64,000 nt of DNA from JAENZQ01 sp964553505 (GTDB lineage Bacteria; Bacillota; Clostridia; Peptostreptococcales; JAAYPU01): assembly GCA_964553505.1 (NCBI GenBank), contig CAZKKX010000001.1:1-64000 (forward strand), given 5' to 3'. Each line of letters starts with the position of its first letter. Position 1 is the first letter of the stretch. A program made the position numbers and the translations under genes. Below the pieces are notes generated by a model that was not told where the DNA came from, did not search any database, and worked only from the letters and a program-made list of their open reading frames with translations. This document shows, one piece after another, positions 18,389 through 25,901 of this stretch.

Positions 18389-18931
18389 ATGACAACTCAC
18401 AAATATATTATTTCAGGTTTTGGAGGACAGGGCGTTATGTCAATGGGGATGATGCTGGCCTATGCCGGAATGCTTGAAGACAAAGAAGTTACATGGCTTC
18501 CGTCTTATGGTCCTGAAATGCGCGGCGGAACTGCAAATTGCAGTGTTGTCATTTCTGATAAACCTGTTAGTTCACCGGTTGTAACAAAAGCGACATCTGT
18601 CATTACAATGAATTTGCCCTCCCTTATAAAGTTTCAGGATAATTTAAAAGAAGGCGGAAATTTATTTATCAACAGTTCCCTAATCGACGAAAAAGCTTCG
18701 AGAAAAGATGTTCATGCGTATTACATCACGGCCAATGATATGGCTTTAGTGCTGGGAAACGATAAAACATCAAACATGATCATGTTAGGTGCCGTTCTTT
18801 CTAAAACCGCAACAGTAAGTCTTAAATCTGTTGAAAAAGTCTTAGAAAAACTGTTTAAAAATAAGCAGAACCTGATTCCCCTAAATATTAAGGCATTAAA
18901 TCTGGGATATGAAACACAAATGGTTCTTTAG
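18389..18931 (+). CDS. korC: 2-oxoacid:ferredoxin oxidoreductase, gamma subunit
   Basis: A 180-residue gamma subunit with the conserved GFGGQGVMSMG start and the PSYGPEMRGGTANC motif. It is preceded immediately by the AAAGGAGG site inside the end of korB. Last gene of the sigma-54-driven operon; a strong terminator follows. Confidence 0.92.
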   Translation: MTTHKYIISGFGGQGVMSMGMMLAYAGMLEDKEVTWLPSYGPEMRGGTANCSVVISDKPVSSPVVTKATSVITMNLPSLIKFQDNLKEGGNLFINSSLIDEKASRKDVHAYYITANDMALVLGNDKTSNMIMLGAVLSKTATVSLKSVEKVLEKLFKNKQNLIPLNIKALNLGYETQMVL

Positions 18932-18944
18932 CTTAAAAGAAGCA

Positions 18945-18988
18945 AAACATAACAAGGTAAAAAGAATATCATTTACCTTGTTATGTTT
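18945..18988. terminator. Bidirectional terminator between korC and panE
   Basis: A perfect 17-bp stem (18945-18961 with 18972-18988; AAACATAACAAGGTAAA and its complement) with a 10-base loop separates the two convergent operons. Confidence 0.9.
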
Positions 18989-19003
18989 AGGGAAATATAT
19001 GGT

Positions 19004-19927
19004 TCAAATATTATATGTTTTTTCTTTTATTAACACTAATTGTGTCAATACTTTATTTATTGGCGTTTGAATTTGCTCTTTTTCCGCTTCTCTGACAATA
19101 GCCCCATTGATCATTTCAATCTCTGTTTTGCGATGATTCATTACATCCTGAAGCATAGACGATCGATTGGCTGCCGTAGCCTTGCAAACTTCTTTAGTAT
19201 GCTCTACCGCATCCTCCGTTGACAATTTGATTCTTTTTGAATCGGCAACCTTTACAGCTTCTTTCACGGCTTCTTCTAAAATCCACTTTGTTTCGGGAAA
19301 TTCAGTTAACTGTCCGTTATTCAATCCTGTAATAGCTGTTAGTGCATTTATTCCAACATTCACTAATAATTTATCCCATATCAATCCCATGATATTGTCG
19401 GAAACTATCGCTTCTATTCCAGCTTTCTCTAATATTTTTATAACCAATTGTATTCTTTGAGTTTTTGAACCGTCTAATTCACCTATTATGGTTTTTCCCT
19501 TTCCTGCATGTTTAATTTTTCCCGGACCCATCAGTGTGGAACCATGAGCTGTTGTTCCTGCAATAATATTTGCATATTCTATAACCCGTTGAATTTTCTC
19601 GATATTCCCTAATCCGTTTTGAAGAGTTAAAATGATTGTATCTTTTCCTATCAGGGCTTTGTTCTGAGAAATTGCAACATCTGTAATTGTCGATTTGACA
19701 AAAACCAACACCAGTTGAACATTTCCCACTTCTTTGGAATCTGCCGTCGCTTTGATGTTTTTGATAGCTCGGTTACCACTAAGTCCCTCAATCCAAAGAC
19801 CATCCTTGTTAATTGCATCAACGTGCTCTTTAAATACATCAATGAGCCACACTTCATTACCTGCTTCCGCAAGTAGCCCGCCGTACAAGCTGCCCATTGC
19901 TCCTGCTCCTAAAACAGCAATTTTCAT
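19004..19927 (-). CDS. panE: 2-dehydropantoate 2-reductase (ketopantoate reductase)
   Basis: A 307-residue NAD(P)-dependent enzyme interconverting 2-dehydropantoate and pantoate. GAGAMGS at residues 7-13 is the dinucleotide-binding loop, HGSTLMGPG is the substrate loop, and the catalytic lysine (WDKLLVN) and glutamate regions are present. ATG at 19927 follows AGGAGAA. Last gene of a seven-gene operon starting at fhs. The biosynthetic partners panC and panD are absent here, so the enzyme may run as a pantoate dehydrogenase. Acetohydroxyacid reductase activity is an alternative. Confidence 0.9.
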   Translation of the reverse strand: MKIAVLGAGAMGSLYGGLLAEAGNEVWLIDVFKEHVDAINKDGLWIEGLSGNRAIKNIKATADSKEVGNVQLVLVFVKSTITDVAISQNKALIGKDTIILTLQNGLGNIEKIQRVIEYANIIAGTTAHGSTLMGPGKIKHAGKGKTIIGELDGSKTQRIQLVIKILEKAGIEAIVSDNIMGLIWDKLLVNVGINALTAITGLNNGQLTEFPETKWILEEAVKEAVKVADSKRIKLSTEDAVEHTKEVCKATAANRSSMLQDVMNHRKTEIEMINGAIVREAEKEQIQTPINKVLTQLVLIKEKTYNI

Positions 19928-19962
19928 CTTGTTCTCCTCCAGTATAATTCCCTTCTCCTTTG

Positions 19963-20796
19963 TTAATATAATCTTTTCAGTTCCTCTTCTTTAATACCGC
20001 CAAACACATGTTTTTCCTCAGGAAATTTTTCTTTTCGGATGTCCTCTTTAAATGCTTCTAAGCCTTTAATAATTTCAGGCGCCAAATTAAGATATTGTTT
20101 TACAAACTTAGGTGTAAATTTTTCAAACAATCCAAACATATCATGGAAAACCAATACCTGTCCATCACAATACCGACCGCCGCCAATGCCGATAGTGGGA
20201 ATTGATACTTTAGTAGTAATAAGTTTTCCAAGTTGCTCCGGGATAGCTTCAAGTATCAAACTGGTCGCTCCTGCTTCCTGCAATAGCAATGCATCTTTTA
20301 GAACCGTCTCGGCTGCTTCTTCTCCTTTTCCTTGCACTTTAAAGCCTCCAAGCTTGGATACGGTTTGTGGCGTAAGACCAATATGTCCCATTACAGGGAT
20401 GCCTGCATCAACAATTGCTTTAACCGTATCGGCCATTTCTTTTCCACCTTCAAGCTTAATGATATCACAACCGCCTTCCTTCATTAGACGATTTGCATTG
20501 GAAACGGCTTGTTCTTTGGATACATTATATGAACCAAACGGCATATCTCCTACAATCATAGGATTAGGAGCTCCTTTTACTACCGGTCGAATATGATGTA
20601 TCATATCCTCCATTGTACACGGAACGGTAGAATCATTTCCTAAAACCGTCATAGAAAGAGAATCACCAACCAGAATAATTTCTATTCCCGCTTTATCTAC
20701 CATGAAGGCTGTGGGATAATCATAAGCAGTTGTCATGCTTATTTTTATACCCTGATCTTTCATTTCCTGTAACTTTTGTGTCGTTATTTTTGCCAT
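19963..20796 (-). CDS. panB: 3-methyl-2-oxobutanoate hydroxymethyltransferase
   Basis: A 277-residue TIM-barrel enzyme that reversibly transfers a hydroxymethyl group between 5,10-methylene-THF and 2-oxoisovalerate. Metal ligands D45 (LVGDSL) and D84 (VGDMPFGSY), plus K114 and E116 (IIKLEGG), are conserved, as is the later ILEAIPE glutamate. ATG at 20796 follows AGGAGGAAAA. It lies in one operon with the genes that make or consume methylene-THF from formate, which directly couples C1 chemistry to PanB. The absence of panC and panD suggests use in the retro-aldol direction. Confidence 0.95.
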   Translation of the reverse strand: MAKITTQKLQEMKDQGIKISMTTAYDYPTAFMVDKAGIEIILVGDSLSMTVLGNDSTVPCTMEDMIHHIRPVVKGAPNPMIVGDMPFGSYNVSKEQAVSNANRLMKEGGCDIIKLEGGKEMADTVKAIVDAGIPVMGHIGLTPQTVSKLGGFKVQGKGEEAAETVLKDALLLQEAGATSLILEAIPEQLGKLITTKVSIPTIGIGGGRYCDGQVLVFHDMFGLFEKFTPKFVKQYLNLAPEIIKGLEAFKEDIRKEKFPEEKHVFGGIKEEELKRLY

Positions 20797-20819
20797 TATA
20801 TTTTCCTCCTTGTATATAA

Positions 20820-21593
20820 TTAATTATGGCTGTAACCAAATTCTTTTGATAGGCTTGCGGCTGTTGTCCTAATCAGGTTTCCGTAACCAATATTTTTTTC
20901 GCCTTCGTCATATCGGTATTTCGGAACAGCAATACTGATTGCTGCGATAACTTCACCATAGTAATTAAATACCGGCGCAGCTATGCATTTAAGCCCTTCC
21001 ACATACTCCTCATCGTCCAGACAGTAGCCCTTTTCTCGTATCCTTACAAACTGTTTGAACAATAATTTCTTATCTGATACGGTTTTGTTCGTATGTTTAA
21101 CAAATTCTACATTTTCCAACATTTTAAGTGCTTTATCTTCCGGCATGAAAGCAAGCATCGCTTTCCCAAGTCCGGTACAATAAGCAGGAAGCCTTTTTCC
21201 TATATTCAAATCTACCTTTATGGTTGCAGGACTTTCGATTTTATCAATATAGATAATATCTCTATCATACATTACGGCAATATTTACCGTTTCATTAGTA
21301 ATCCTTGCAACCTGTTCCAAATAAGGCTGTGCCAGACGTCTTAATCCCAGCCTCTCTATCACATTGTTTCCCATCTCAAACAATTTAAAGCTATTGGAAT
21401 ATTTATTATTAGATATATTCTGAACCACATATTTTTTTTCTTTTAATGTACTTATAATCCGATGGACTGTACTTTTATCCATTTTTAACGCTTCGCTGAT
21501 TTCTGTGATTCCCAATTCCCGTCTTTTATCTAAAAGCTCTAAAATATCAAAAGCCTTCACAATTGATTTAACGGTATTTGTTCTCTCATTCAT
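20820..21593 (-). CDS. IclR family transcriptional regulator
   Basis: A 257-residue regulator with an N-terminal winged helix-turn-helix (ELGITEISEALKMDKSTVHRIISTL, residues 22-46) and a C-terminal IclR effector-binding domain (IYIDKIES, LPAYCTGLGKAMLA, CIAAPVF motifs). IclR proteins usually control catabolic operons in response to a pathway metabolite. It is encoded inside the fhs-panE operon, so autoregulation is likely. The matching palindromes at 25733-25751 and 13033-13051 are the best operator candidates. A possible effector is 2-oxoisovalerate, pantoate or pantothenate. Confidence 0.93.
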   Translation of the reverse strand: MNERTNTVKSIVKAFDILELLDKRRELGITEISEALKMDKSTVHRIISTLKEKKYVVQNISNNKYSNSFKLFEMGNNVIERLGLRRLAQPYLEQVARITNETVNIAVMYDRDIIYIDKIESPATIKVDLNIGKRLPAYCTGLGKAMLAFMPEDKALKMLENVEFVKHTNKTVSDKKLLFKQFVRIREKGYCLDDEEYVEGLKCIAAPVFNYYGEVIAAISIAVPKYRYDEGEKNIGYGNLIRTTAASLSKEFGYSHN

Positions 21594-21619
21594 AATATAT
21601 ATTCTCCTGATATTATTTT

Positions 21620-22471
21620 TTATAACTTAAGCCTTGTGGCTCCTTTTAAATAAACAAACCAATAAGCAACTGCAACGAAAAAACCCCCTCCTATGATATT
21701 TCCTAATGTAACAGGTATAAGATTATTTATTATAAAGGTCTGCCAATTCAACCCTGCTAAAGTCTCGGCAGATAAATCTGCTGTTTCTACCAATGCCGGA
21801 TACGCTTTTGCCATTATTCCCGCCGGAATATAATACATGTTTGCAACACTATGCTCAAACCCTGATGTAACAAAAAGCAATATCGGAAAAAACATACCTA
21901 ATATTTTACCTGTTACATCTTTTGCGCTATAAGCTATCCAAACTCCTAGACACACAAGCCAATTACACATTATTCCAAGGAAAACTGCAGGCATAAAAGA
22001 AAGGCTTGTTTTATATGCTGCTATCTTAATGGTCACTGCACCTAACATATTATCACCGCTGCTGAGCAGCCCTGATTGAACCATCATAAAAGCAATCAAT
22101 AACGAACCGATAAAATTTCCTGCATATACAAAGAACCAATTAGAAAGCATGCTTCTTAGTTTTACCCTTTTTTCCAACACGCTTATAATAATTAAGGAAT
22201 TTCCGGTAAATAGCTCTCCTCCGGCTATCAGAACTAACATCAACCCTGCACCAAATATAGAACCAGCTAATACTTTTCCTAATCCATAAGTATCACTCCT
22301 TGCAAACAGATTAAAGGCTGCCATATTAGAAGCTTCGGCTGCAAACGCAACAAAAGCACCTGCCAGTATACCTAATATCAATTGGTCTCTAAGAGAGATC
22401 CTTACTTTTTTTATACCTGTTTCTACAACGCTTTTTGTTATCTCTTCCGGTGTTAAAAAATTAGATTCCAT
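21620..22471 (-). CDS. focA: Formate/nitrite transporter family channel
   Basis: A 283-residue FNT-family membrane protein with six helices. Conserved blocks are AFAAEASNMAAFNL, GGELFTGNS, NWLVCLGVW and FEHSVANMY (the channel histidine region). ATG at 22471 follows GAGAGG. The operon (formate-THF ligase upstream) points to formate rather than nitrite. It would export formate made in a catabolic direction or import it for THF-dependent synthesis. Confidence 0.9.
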   Translation of the reverse strand: MESNFLTPEEITKSVVETGIKKVRISLRDQLILGILAGAFVAFAAEASNMAAFNLFARSDTYGLGKVLAGSIFGAGLMLVLIAGGELFTGNSLIIISVLEKRVKLRSMLSNWFFVYAGNFIGSLLIAFMMVQSGLLSSGDNMLGAVTIKIAAYKTSLSFMPAVFLGIMCNWLVCLGVWIAYSAKDVTGKILGMFFPILLFVTSGFEHSVANMYYIPAGIMAKAYPALVETADLSAETLAGLNWQTFIINNLIPVTLGNIIGGGFFVAVAYWFVYLKGATRLKL

Positions 22472-22512
22472 TGTTTTCCTCTCTTCGGTATATCAACCCT
22501 TAAAGCTTATGT

Positions 22513-23358
22513 TTAAGTATTTTTTCTAACTGCATCCAATACGTGTCTTAGGAGTACAGTACTGGTCACAGTGCCAACACCCCTCGGCACAGGTGTAATA
22601 GCGGATACTATTTCCTTTACTTCATCAAAATTGACATCTCCACACATTTCAGAATCAAGATAATTGATACCTACATCGATAATTACTGATTTGCTGTTAA
22701 AGTATTCTTTTCCAAATATTTTTGCTTTTCCTGCCCCTGTAATGACAATATCTGCCGTCGAAGCTTCTTTCGACAAATCGACTGTTTTCGAATGACATAT
22801 CTCAACTGTAGCATTTTCTTCAAGAAACATCATTGCAAGGGGTTTTCCTAAAACCAAGCTTCTATTAATAATAACTATTTTTGCACCTTTCCTTTGAATG
22901 TTGTAATACCTCAGTATTTCGATTACGGCTTCAGGTGTACAAGGTAAAAAACCGTCTTGTGATCCTTCAAATACTTTTTGTAGATTAACAGGATTCATGC
23001 AGTCTATATCCTTTTTCGGGTCTATCAAAGCCTGTATGATATCCACATCTAATTGTTCCGGAAGCGGTCTAAATATTAGTATTCCGTGAATCTCATTATC
23101 CTCATTAACCATTTTCACAAGATTCGTAAAATCTTTCATGGAAATATCCTTTTTAGCTTCATAAACAACCGGCTTAATTCCTATAAGCTCACAGTTTTTT
23201 ATAATAGATTGTTCATATGCAATATCATCTTCCCTGCTACCAACACGAATAATCGCCATTGTAGGAAATATTCCTCTGTTTTGGAATTCCTCAACATCCA
23301 TTTTCATTTTTGTTTTCATTTTTTCTACAACGGGTTTTCCGTAAAGAATTTGGGGCAT
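22513..23358 (-). CDS. folD: FolD-type methylene-THF dehydrogenase lacking cyclohydrolase residues
   Basis: A 281-residue FolD homologue that interconverts methylene- and methenyl-THF with NAD(P). The Rossmann part is normal (INRSLVLGKPLAMMF, ITGAGKA, TPVPRGVGTVT). The catalytic face is altered. Tyr48 is kept, but the cyclohydrolase lysine (K54 in E. coli, K56 in human) is Ile52 in YEQSIIK, and the glutamine of the QLPLP motif is Phe96 in IFRPLP; Asp119 is kept. It should therefore be dehydrogenase-only. The gene before it, fchA, encodes a separate cyclohydrolase, and the folD ribosome site lies within the last fchA codons, implying coupled translation. Confidence 0.9.
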   Translation of the reverse strand: MPQILYGKPVVEKMKTKMKMDVEEFQNRGIFPTMAIIRVGSREDDIAYEQSIIKNCELIGIKPVVYEAKKDISMKDFTNLVKMVNEDNEIHGILIFRPLPEQLDVDIIQALIDPKKDIDCMNPVNLQKVFEGSQDGFLPCTPEAVIEILRYYNIQRKGAKIVIINRSLVLGKPLAMMFLEENATVEICHSKTVDLSKEASTADIVITGAGKAKIFGKEYFNSKSVIIDVGINYLDSEMCGDVNFDEVKEIVSAITPVPRGVGTVTSTVLLRHVLDAVRKNT

Positions 23359-23359
23359 T

Positions 23360-23989
23360 TTATGTCCTCCTTAATGATTGTTCAATTTTATCGTAAATCT
23401 GATCGGCTTTTTCTAATCCTGTTTTTTCGATTTCGCTCAACTGTGTTAAAACTTTTCCCTTAAGCTTTTCATCCTTCATTATGGCCGTATTGATTAAGAC
23501 ATTTAGCTTTGCTCCCTGAAGGGCCGCCTTACATAAAATAACTCCGGCACCTACATCGCTTATAGCTATTCGTGTGCCTTTTAAGGCATATGCCTCATGT
23601 AAATCAATAGCCTCTTTGCATACTTCTGCAATTCTGAGAGGTACTAATGTAGCGTCCACCAAAGCTTTTTGCAAGGCAATCTCTTTATCCGCTTTTTCTT
23701 CTTCTGTCTCCGACGGAAGAGAATAAGCCTTCGATAAAGGATAAAAAGCATCCGCATCCTTCTCTACCAACTGGTTCAATGTTTGTATAATATCGGTAGA
23801 CTTTTCTATAAGACTTTTTATATCTTTTTCAACAGATTTGTACTTCTTTTTCCCAAGAGTTAAGTTCCCTACCATACTACCCAGTGCCATCCCCAAAGAT
23901 CCGGCATAAGCACTGGCTCCTCCTCCTCCGGGAACAGGTTTTTCAGAAGCAAGTAATTCAACAAATTCCTTACATGTTTTATCCAACAT
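23360..23989 (-). CDS. fchA: Methenyltetrahydrofolate cyclohydrolase (cyclodeaminase family)
   Basis: A 209-residue protein of the formiminotransferase-cyclodeaminase C-terminal family. PVPGGGGASAYAGSLG at residues 18-33 is the diagnostic folate-binding loop, and the protein is mostly helical. FchA hydrolyses methenyl-THF to 10-formyl-THF reversibly. ATG at 23989 follows AAGGAG. It sits between fhs and folD, filling the step the degenerate FolD is predicted to have lost. Its last codons (AGG AGG ACA TAA) form the ribosome site of folD. Confidence 0.88.
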   Translation of the reverse strand: MLDKTCKEFVELLASEKPVPGGGGASAYAGSLGMALGSMVGNLTLGKKKYKSVEKDIKSLIEKSTDIIQTLNQLVEKDADAFYPLSKAYSLPSETEEEKADKEIALQKALVDATLVPLRIAEVCKEAIDLHEAYALKGTRIAISDVGAGVILCKAALQGAKLNVLINTAIMKDEKLKGKVLTQLSEIEKTGLEKADQIYDKIEQSLRRT

Positions 23990-24031
23990 TATGATACTCC
24001 TTTGTAGAGATTAGAAATTATTAATTCTAAA

Positions 24032-25711
24032 CTAAAATAGTCCTGTTATAAGACCTTTGTTATCTACATCTATTTTTTCCGCTGCAGGAATTTTAGGAAG
24101 CCCGGGCATTGTCATTATATCTCCTGTTAATGCCACTATAAATCCTGCGCCTGCGGAAACCTTTACATTTCTTATGGTAATTCTAAAATCCTTTGGCCTT
24201 CCCAGTTTTTTGGGATCATCCGATAACGAATATTGGGTTTTTGCCATACAAATAGGAAGTCTTGTATATCTCAACCTCTCAAGCTCTTCTATCTGTTTAA
24301 TACTTTGACCTATATAATCGACACCTTTTGCCCCATAAATCTTAGTAGCAATCTTTTCTATTTTTTCTTTTATTCCTACATCATCCGAATAAGCAAAGCT
24401 GAAATTATTATCTCCATTTTCGATGAGGTTCAATACTTCTTTTGCCAACGCTTTGCCGCCTTCTCCGCCTTTCTCCCAGACTTCGGAAAGTGCTACATTA
24501 ACACCTAATGCTTTACACTTCTTCTCAATAAATTCCAATTCCTTTTCCGTATCCGAAGGGAATTTGTTTATTGCCACAACTGCCGGAATCCCAAAATTTT
24601 TCGTAACATTTTCAACATGTTTAATAAGATTTGGTATACCACCTTCAAGGGACTCAACATCTTCTTTATTTAACTCAGTTTTAGGACAACCGCCATGATG
24701 CTTTAATGCCCGAACAGTTGCTACTATTACTACTGCATTCGGCTTTAAACCGCTTAAACGACACTTAATATCTACAAATTTTTCAGCGCCCAAATCTGCT
24801 CCAAAACCTGCTTCTGTAACCACATAATCGCCCAACTTTAAGGCCATTTTTGTAGCCATAACACTATTACAACCATGTGCTATATTTGCAAATGGTCCAC
24901 CATGAATAAATGTAGGCGTATGTTCTAATGTTTGTACAAGATTAGGCTTTAACGCATCTTTCAATAATGCGGCTGCCGCACCCTGTGCGTTTATATCTCC
25001 TGCTGTCACCGGCTCCCCTTCTCTGGAATAAGCAATCACCATTTTAGCCAATCTATCCTTCAAATCATCCAAATTATTGGAAAGACATAATACCGCCATA
25101 ACTTCAGAAGCAACTGTAATATCAAAACCATCCTCTCTTGGCGTTCCGTTGGCTTTTCCACCAAGACCGTTGACTATGAACCTTAGCTGCCGATCATTCA
25201 TATCTATTGCTCTTTTCCACATGATTCTTCTCACATCAACGTTCAGAGAATTTCCCTGATGTATATGATTATCCAACATTGCGGCAATAAGATTATTTGC
25301 CGCACCTATGGCATGTAGATCTCCGGTAAAATGTAAATTAATATCTTCCATAGGAACAACTTGTGAGTAACCGCCTCCTGCCGCACCTCCCTTAATACCA
25401 AAAACAGGGCCAAGGGAAGGTTCTCTTAATGCAATAATTGCTTTTTTGTCAAGTCTGCTTAGTGCATCTCCAAGACCTACGGTCGTAGTAGTTTTCCCCT
25501 CTCCTGCGGGAGTCGGATTAATAGCGGTAACCAATATCAGCTTCCCGTCTTTAACATCGTCTATTTCTGATAATAAATTATAATCAATTTTTGCTTTATA
25601 CTTTCCATAATTTTCTATAAAGTCTTCTTTGATATTAATTTTGTTCGCAACATGATTAATTAACTCTTTTTTTGATTCCTGAGCAATCTCAATATCTGTT
25701 TTGAATTTCAT
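24032..25711 (-). CDS. fhs: Formate--tetrahydrofolate ligase
   Basis: A 559-residue enzyme that makes 10-formyl-THF from formate, THF and ATP and can run backwards to make ATP. The P-loop TPAGEGKTTTT (residues 67-77), EPSLGPVFGIKGGAAGGG and FHGGPFANIAHG-type blocks (here IHGGPFANIAHG) and the C-terminal GDIMTMPGLP are all present, and length is normal. ATG at 25711 follows CAGGAGGAG. First gene of the operon fhs-fchA-folD-focA-iclR-panB-panE, in which all gaps are 1-42 bases. Confidence 0.97.
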   Translation of the reverse strand: MKFKTDIEIAQESKKELINHVANKINIKEDFIENYGKYKAKIDYNLLSEIDDVKDGKLILVTAINPTPAGEGKTTTTVGLGDALSRLDKKAIIALREPSLGPVFGIKGGAAGGGYSQVVPMEDINLHFTGDLHAIGAANNLIAAMLDNHIHQGNSLNVDVRRIMWKRAIDMNDRQLRFIVNGLGGKANGTPREDGFDITVASEVMAVLCLSNNLDDLKDRLAKMVIAYSREGEPVTAGDINAQGAAAALLKDALKPNLVQTLEHTPTFIHGGPFANIAHGCNSVMATKMALKLGDYVVTEAGFGADLGAEKFVDIKCRLSGLKPNAVVIVATVRALKHHGGCPKTELNKEDVESLEGGIPNLIKHVENVTKNFGIPAVVAINKFPSDTEKELEFIEKKCKALGVNVALSEVWEKGGEGGKALAKEVLNLIENGDNNFSFAYSDDVGIKEKIEKIATKIYGAKGVDYIGQSIKQIEELERLRYTRLPICMAKTQYSLSDDPKKLGRPKDFRITIRNVKVSAGAGFIVALTGDIMTMPGLPKIPAAEKIDVDNKGLITGLF

Positions 25712-25732
25712 AAGCTCCTCCTGATTTCGTAT

Positions 25733-25751
25733 TGTAAAACTATGTTTTGCA
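25733..25751. promoter_or_regulatory. Palindromic operator, copy 2 (fhs operon promoter)
   Basis: TGTAAAAC-TAT-GTTTTGCA spans about +2 to +20 of the fhs promoter, a position suited to repression. It matches the site at 13033-13051 in 19 of 22 bases including flanks. The candidate regulator is the IclR protein encoded in this operon. Confidence 0.7.
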
Positions 25752-25759
25752 TATTAAAA

Positions 25760-25788
25760 ATCTTATCAACTTTTTGACTATTTGTCAA
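25760..25788 (-). promoter_or_regulatory. Sigma-A promoter of the fhs-panE operon
   Basis: On the minus strand TTGACA (25788-25783), a 17-base spacer and TAAGAT (25765-25760). Transcription should start near 25753, leaving a leader of only about 40 bases, too short for a folate riboswitch. Confidence 0.8.
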
Positions 25789-25860
25789 CTTAATCAGTCT
25801 TTATTGTATTGTTCCTTTTTTAAAAAATTATTCAACAAATAAGAGCAAATCATCTTAAAA

Positions 25861-25888
25861 ATGAGATGCCCGAAAATGAACATCTCAT
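25861..25888 (-). terminator. Terminator of the QueG-like gene
   Basis: ATGAGATG / CATCTCAT (8-bp stem, 12-base loop) followed on the minus strand by TTTTTAAG, 13 bases after the stop codon. Confidence 0.65.
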
Positions 25889-25901
25889 GTTTACAATCAA
25901 T

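Noticed and set aside
19040..20596. Plus-strand reading frames across panE and panB
   Set aside because: They lack ribosome sites and lie opposite well-conserved enzymes.
25712..25760. THF or other riboswitch in front of the folate genes
   Set aside because: The sigma-A promoter leaves a leader of only about 40 bases, filled by the operator and ribosome site.
9581..25788. Simple pantothenate biosynthesis cluster
   Set aside because: panC and panD are missing, while an uptake system, an amidohydrolase, an IclR regulator, a formate channel and an ATP-yielding kinase are present. Kept only as the alternative hypothesis.
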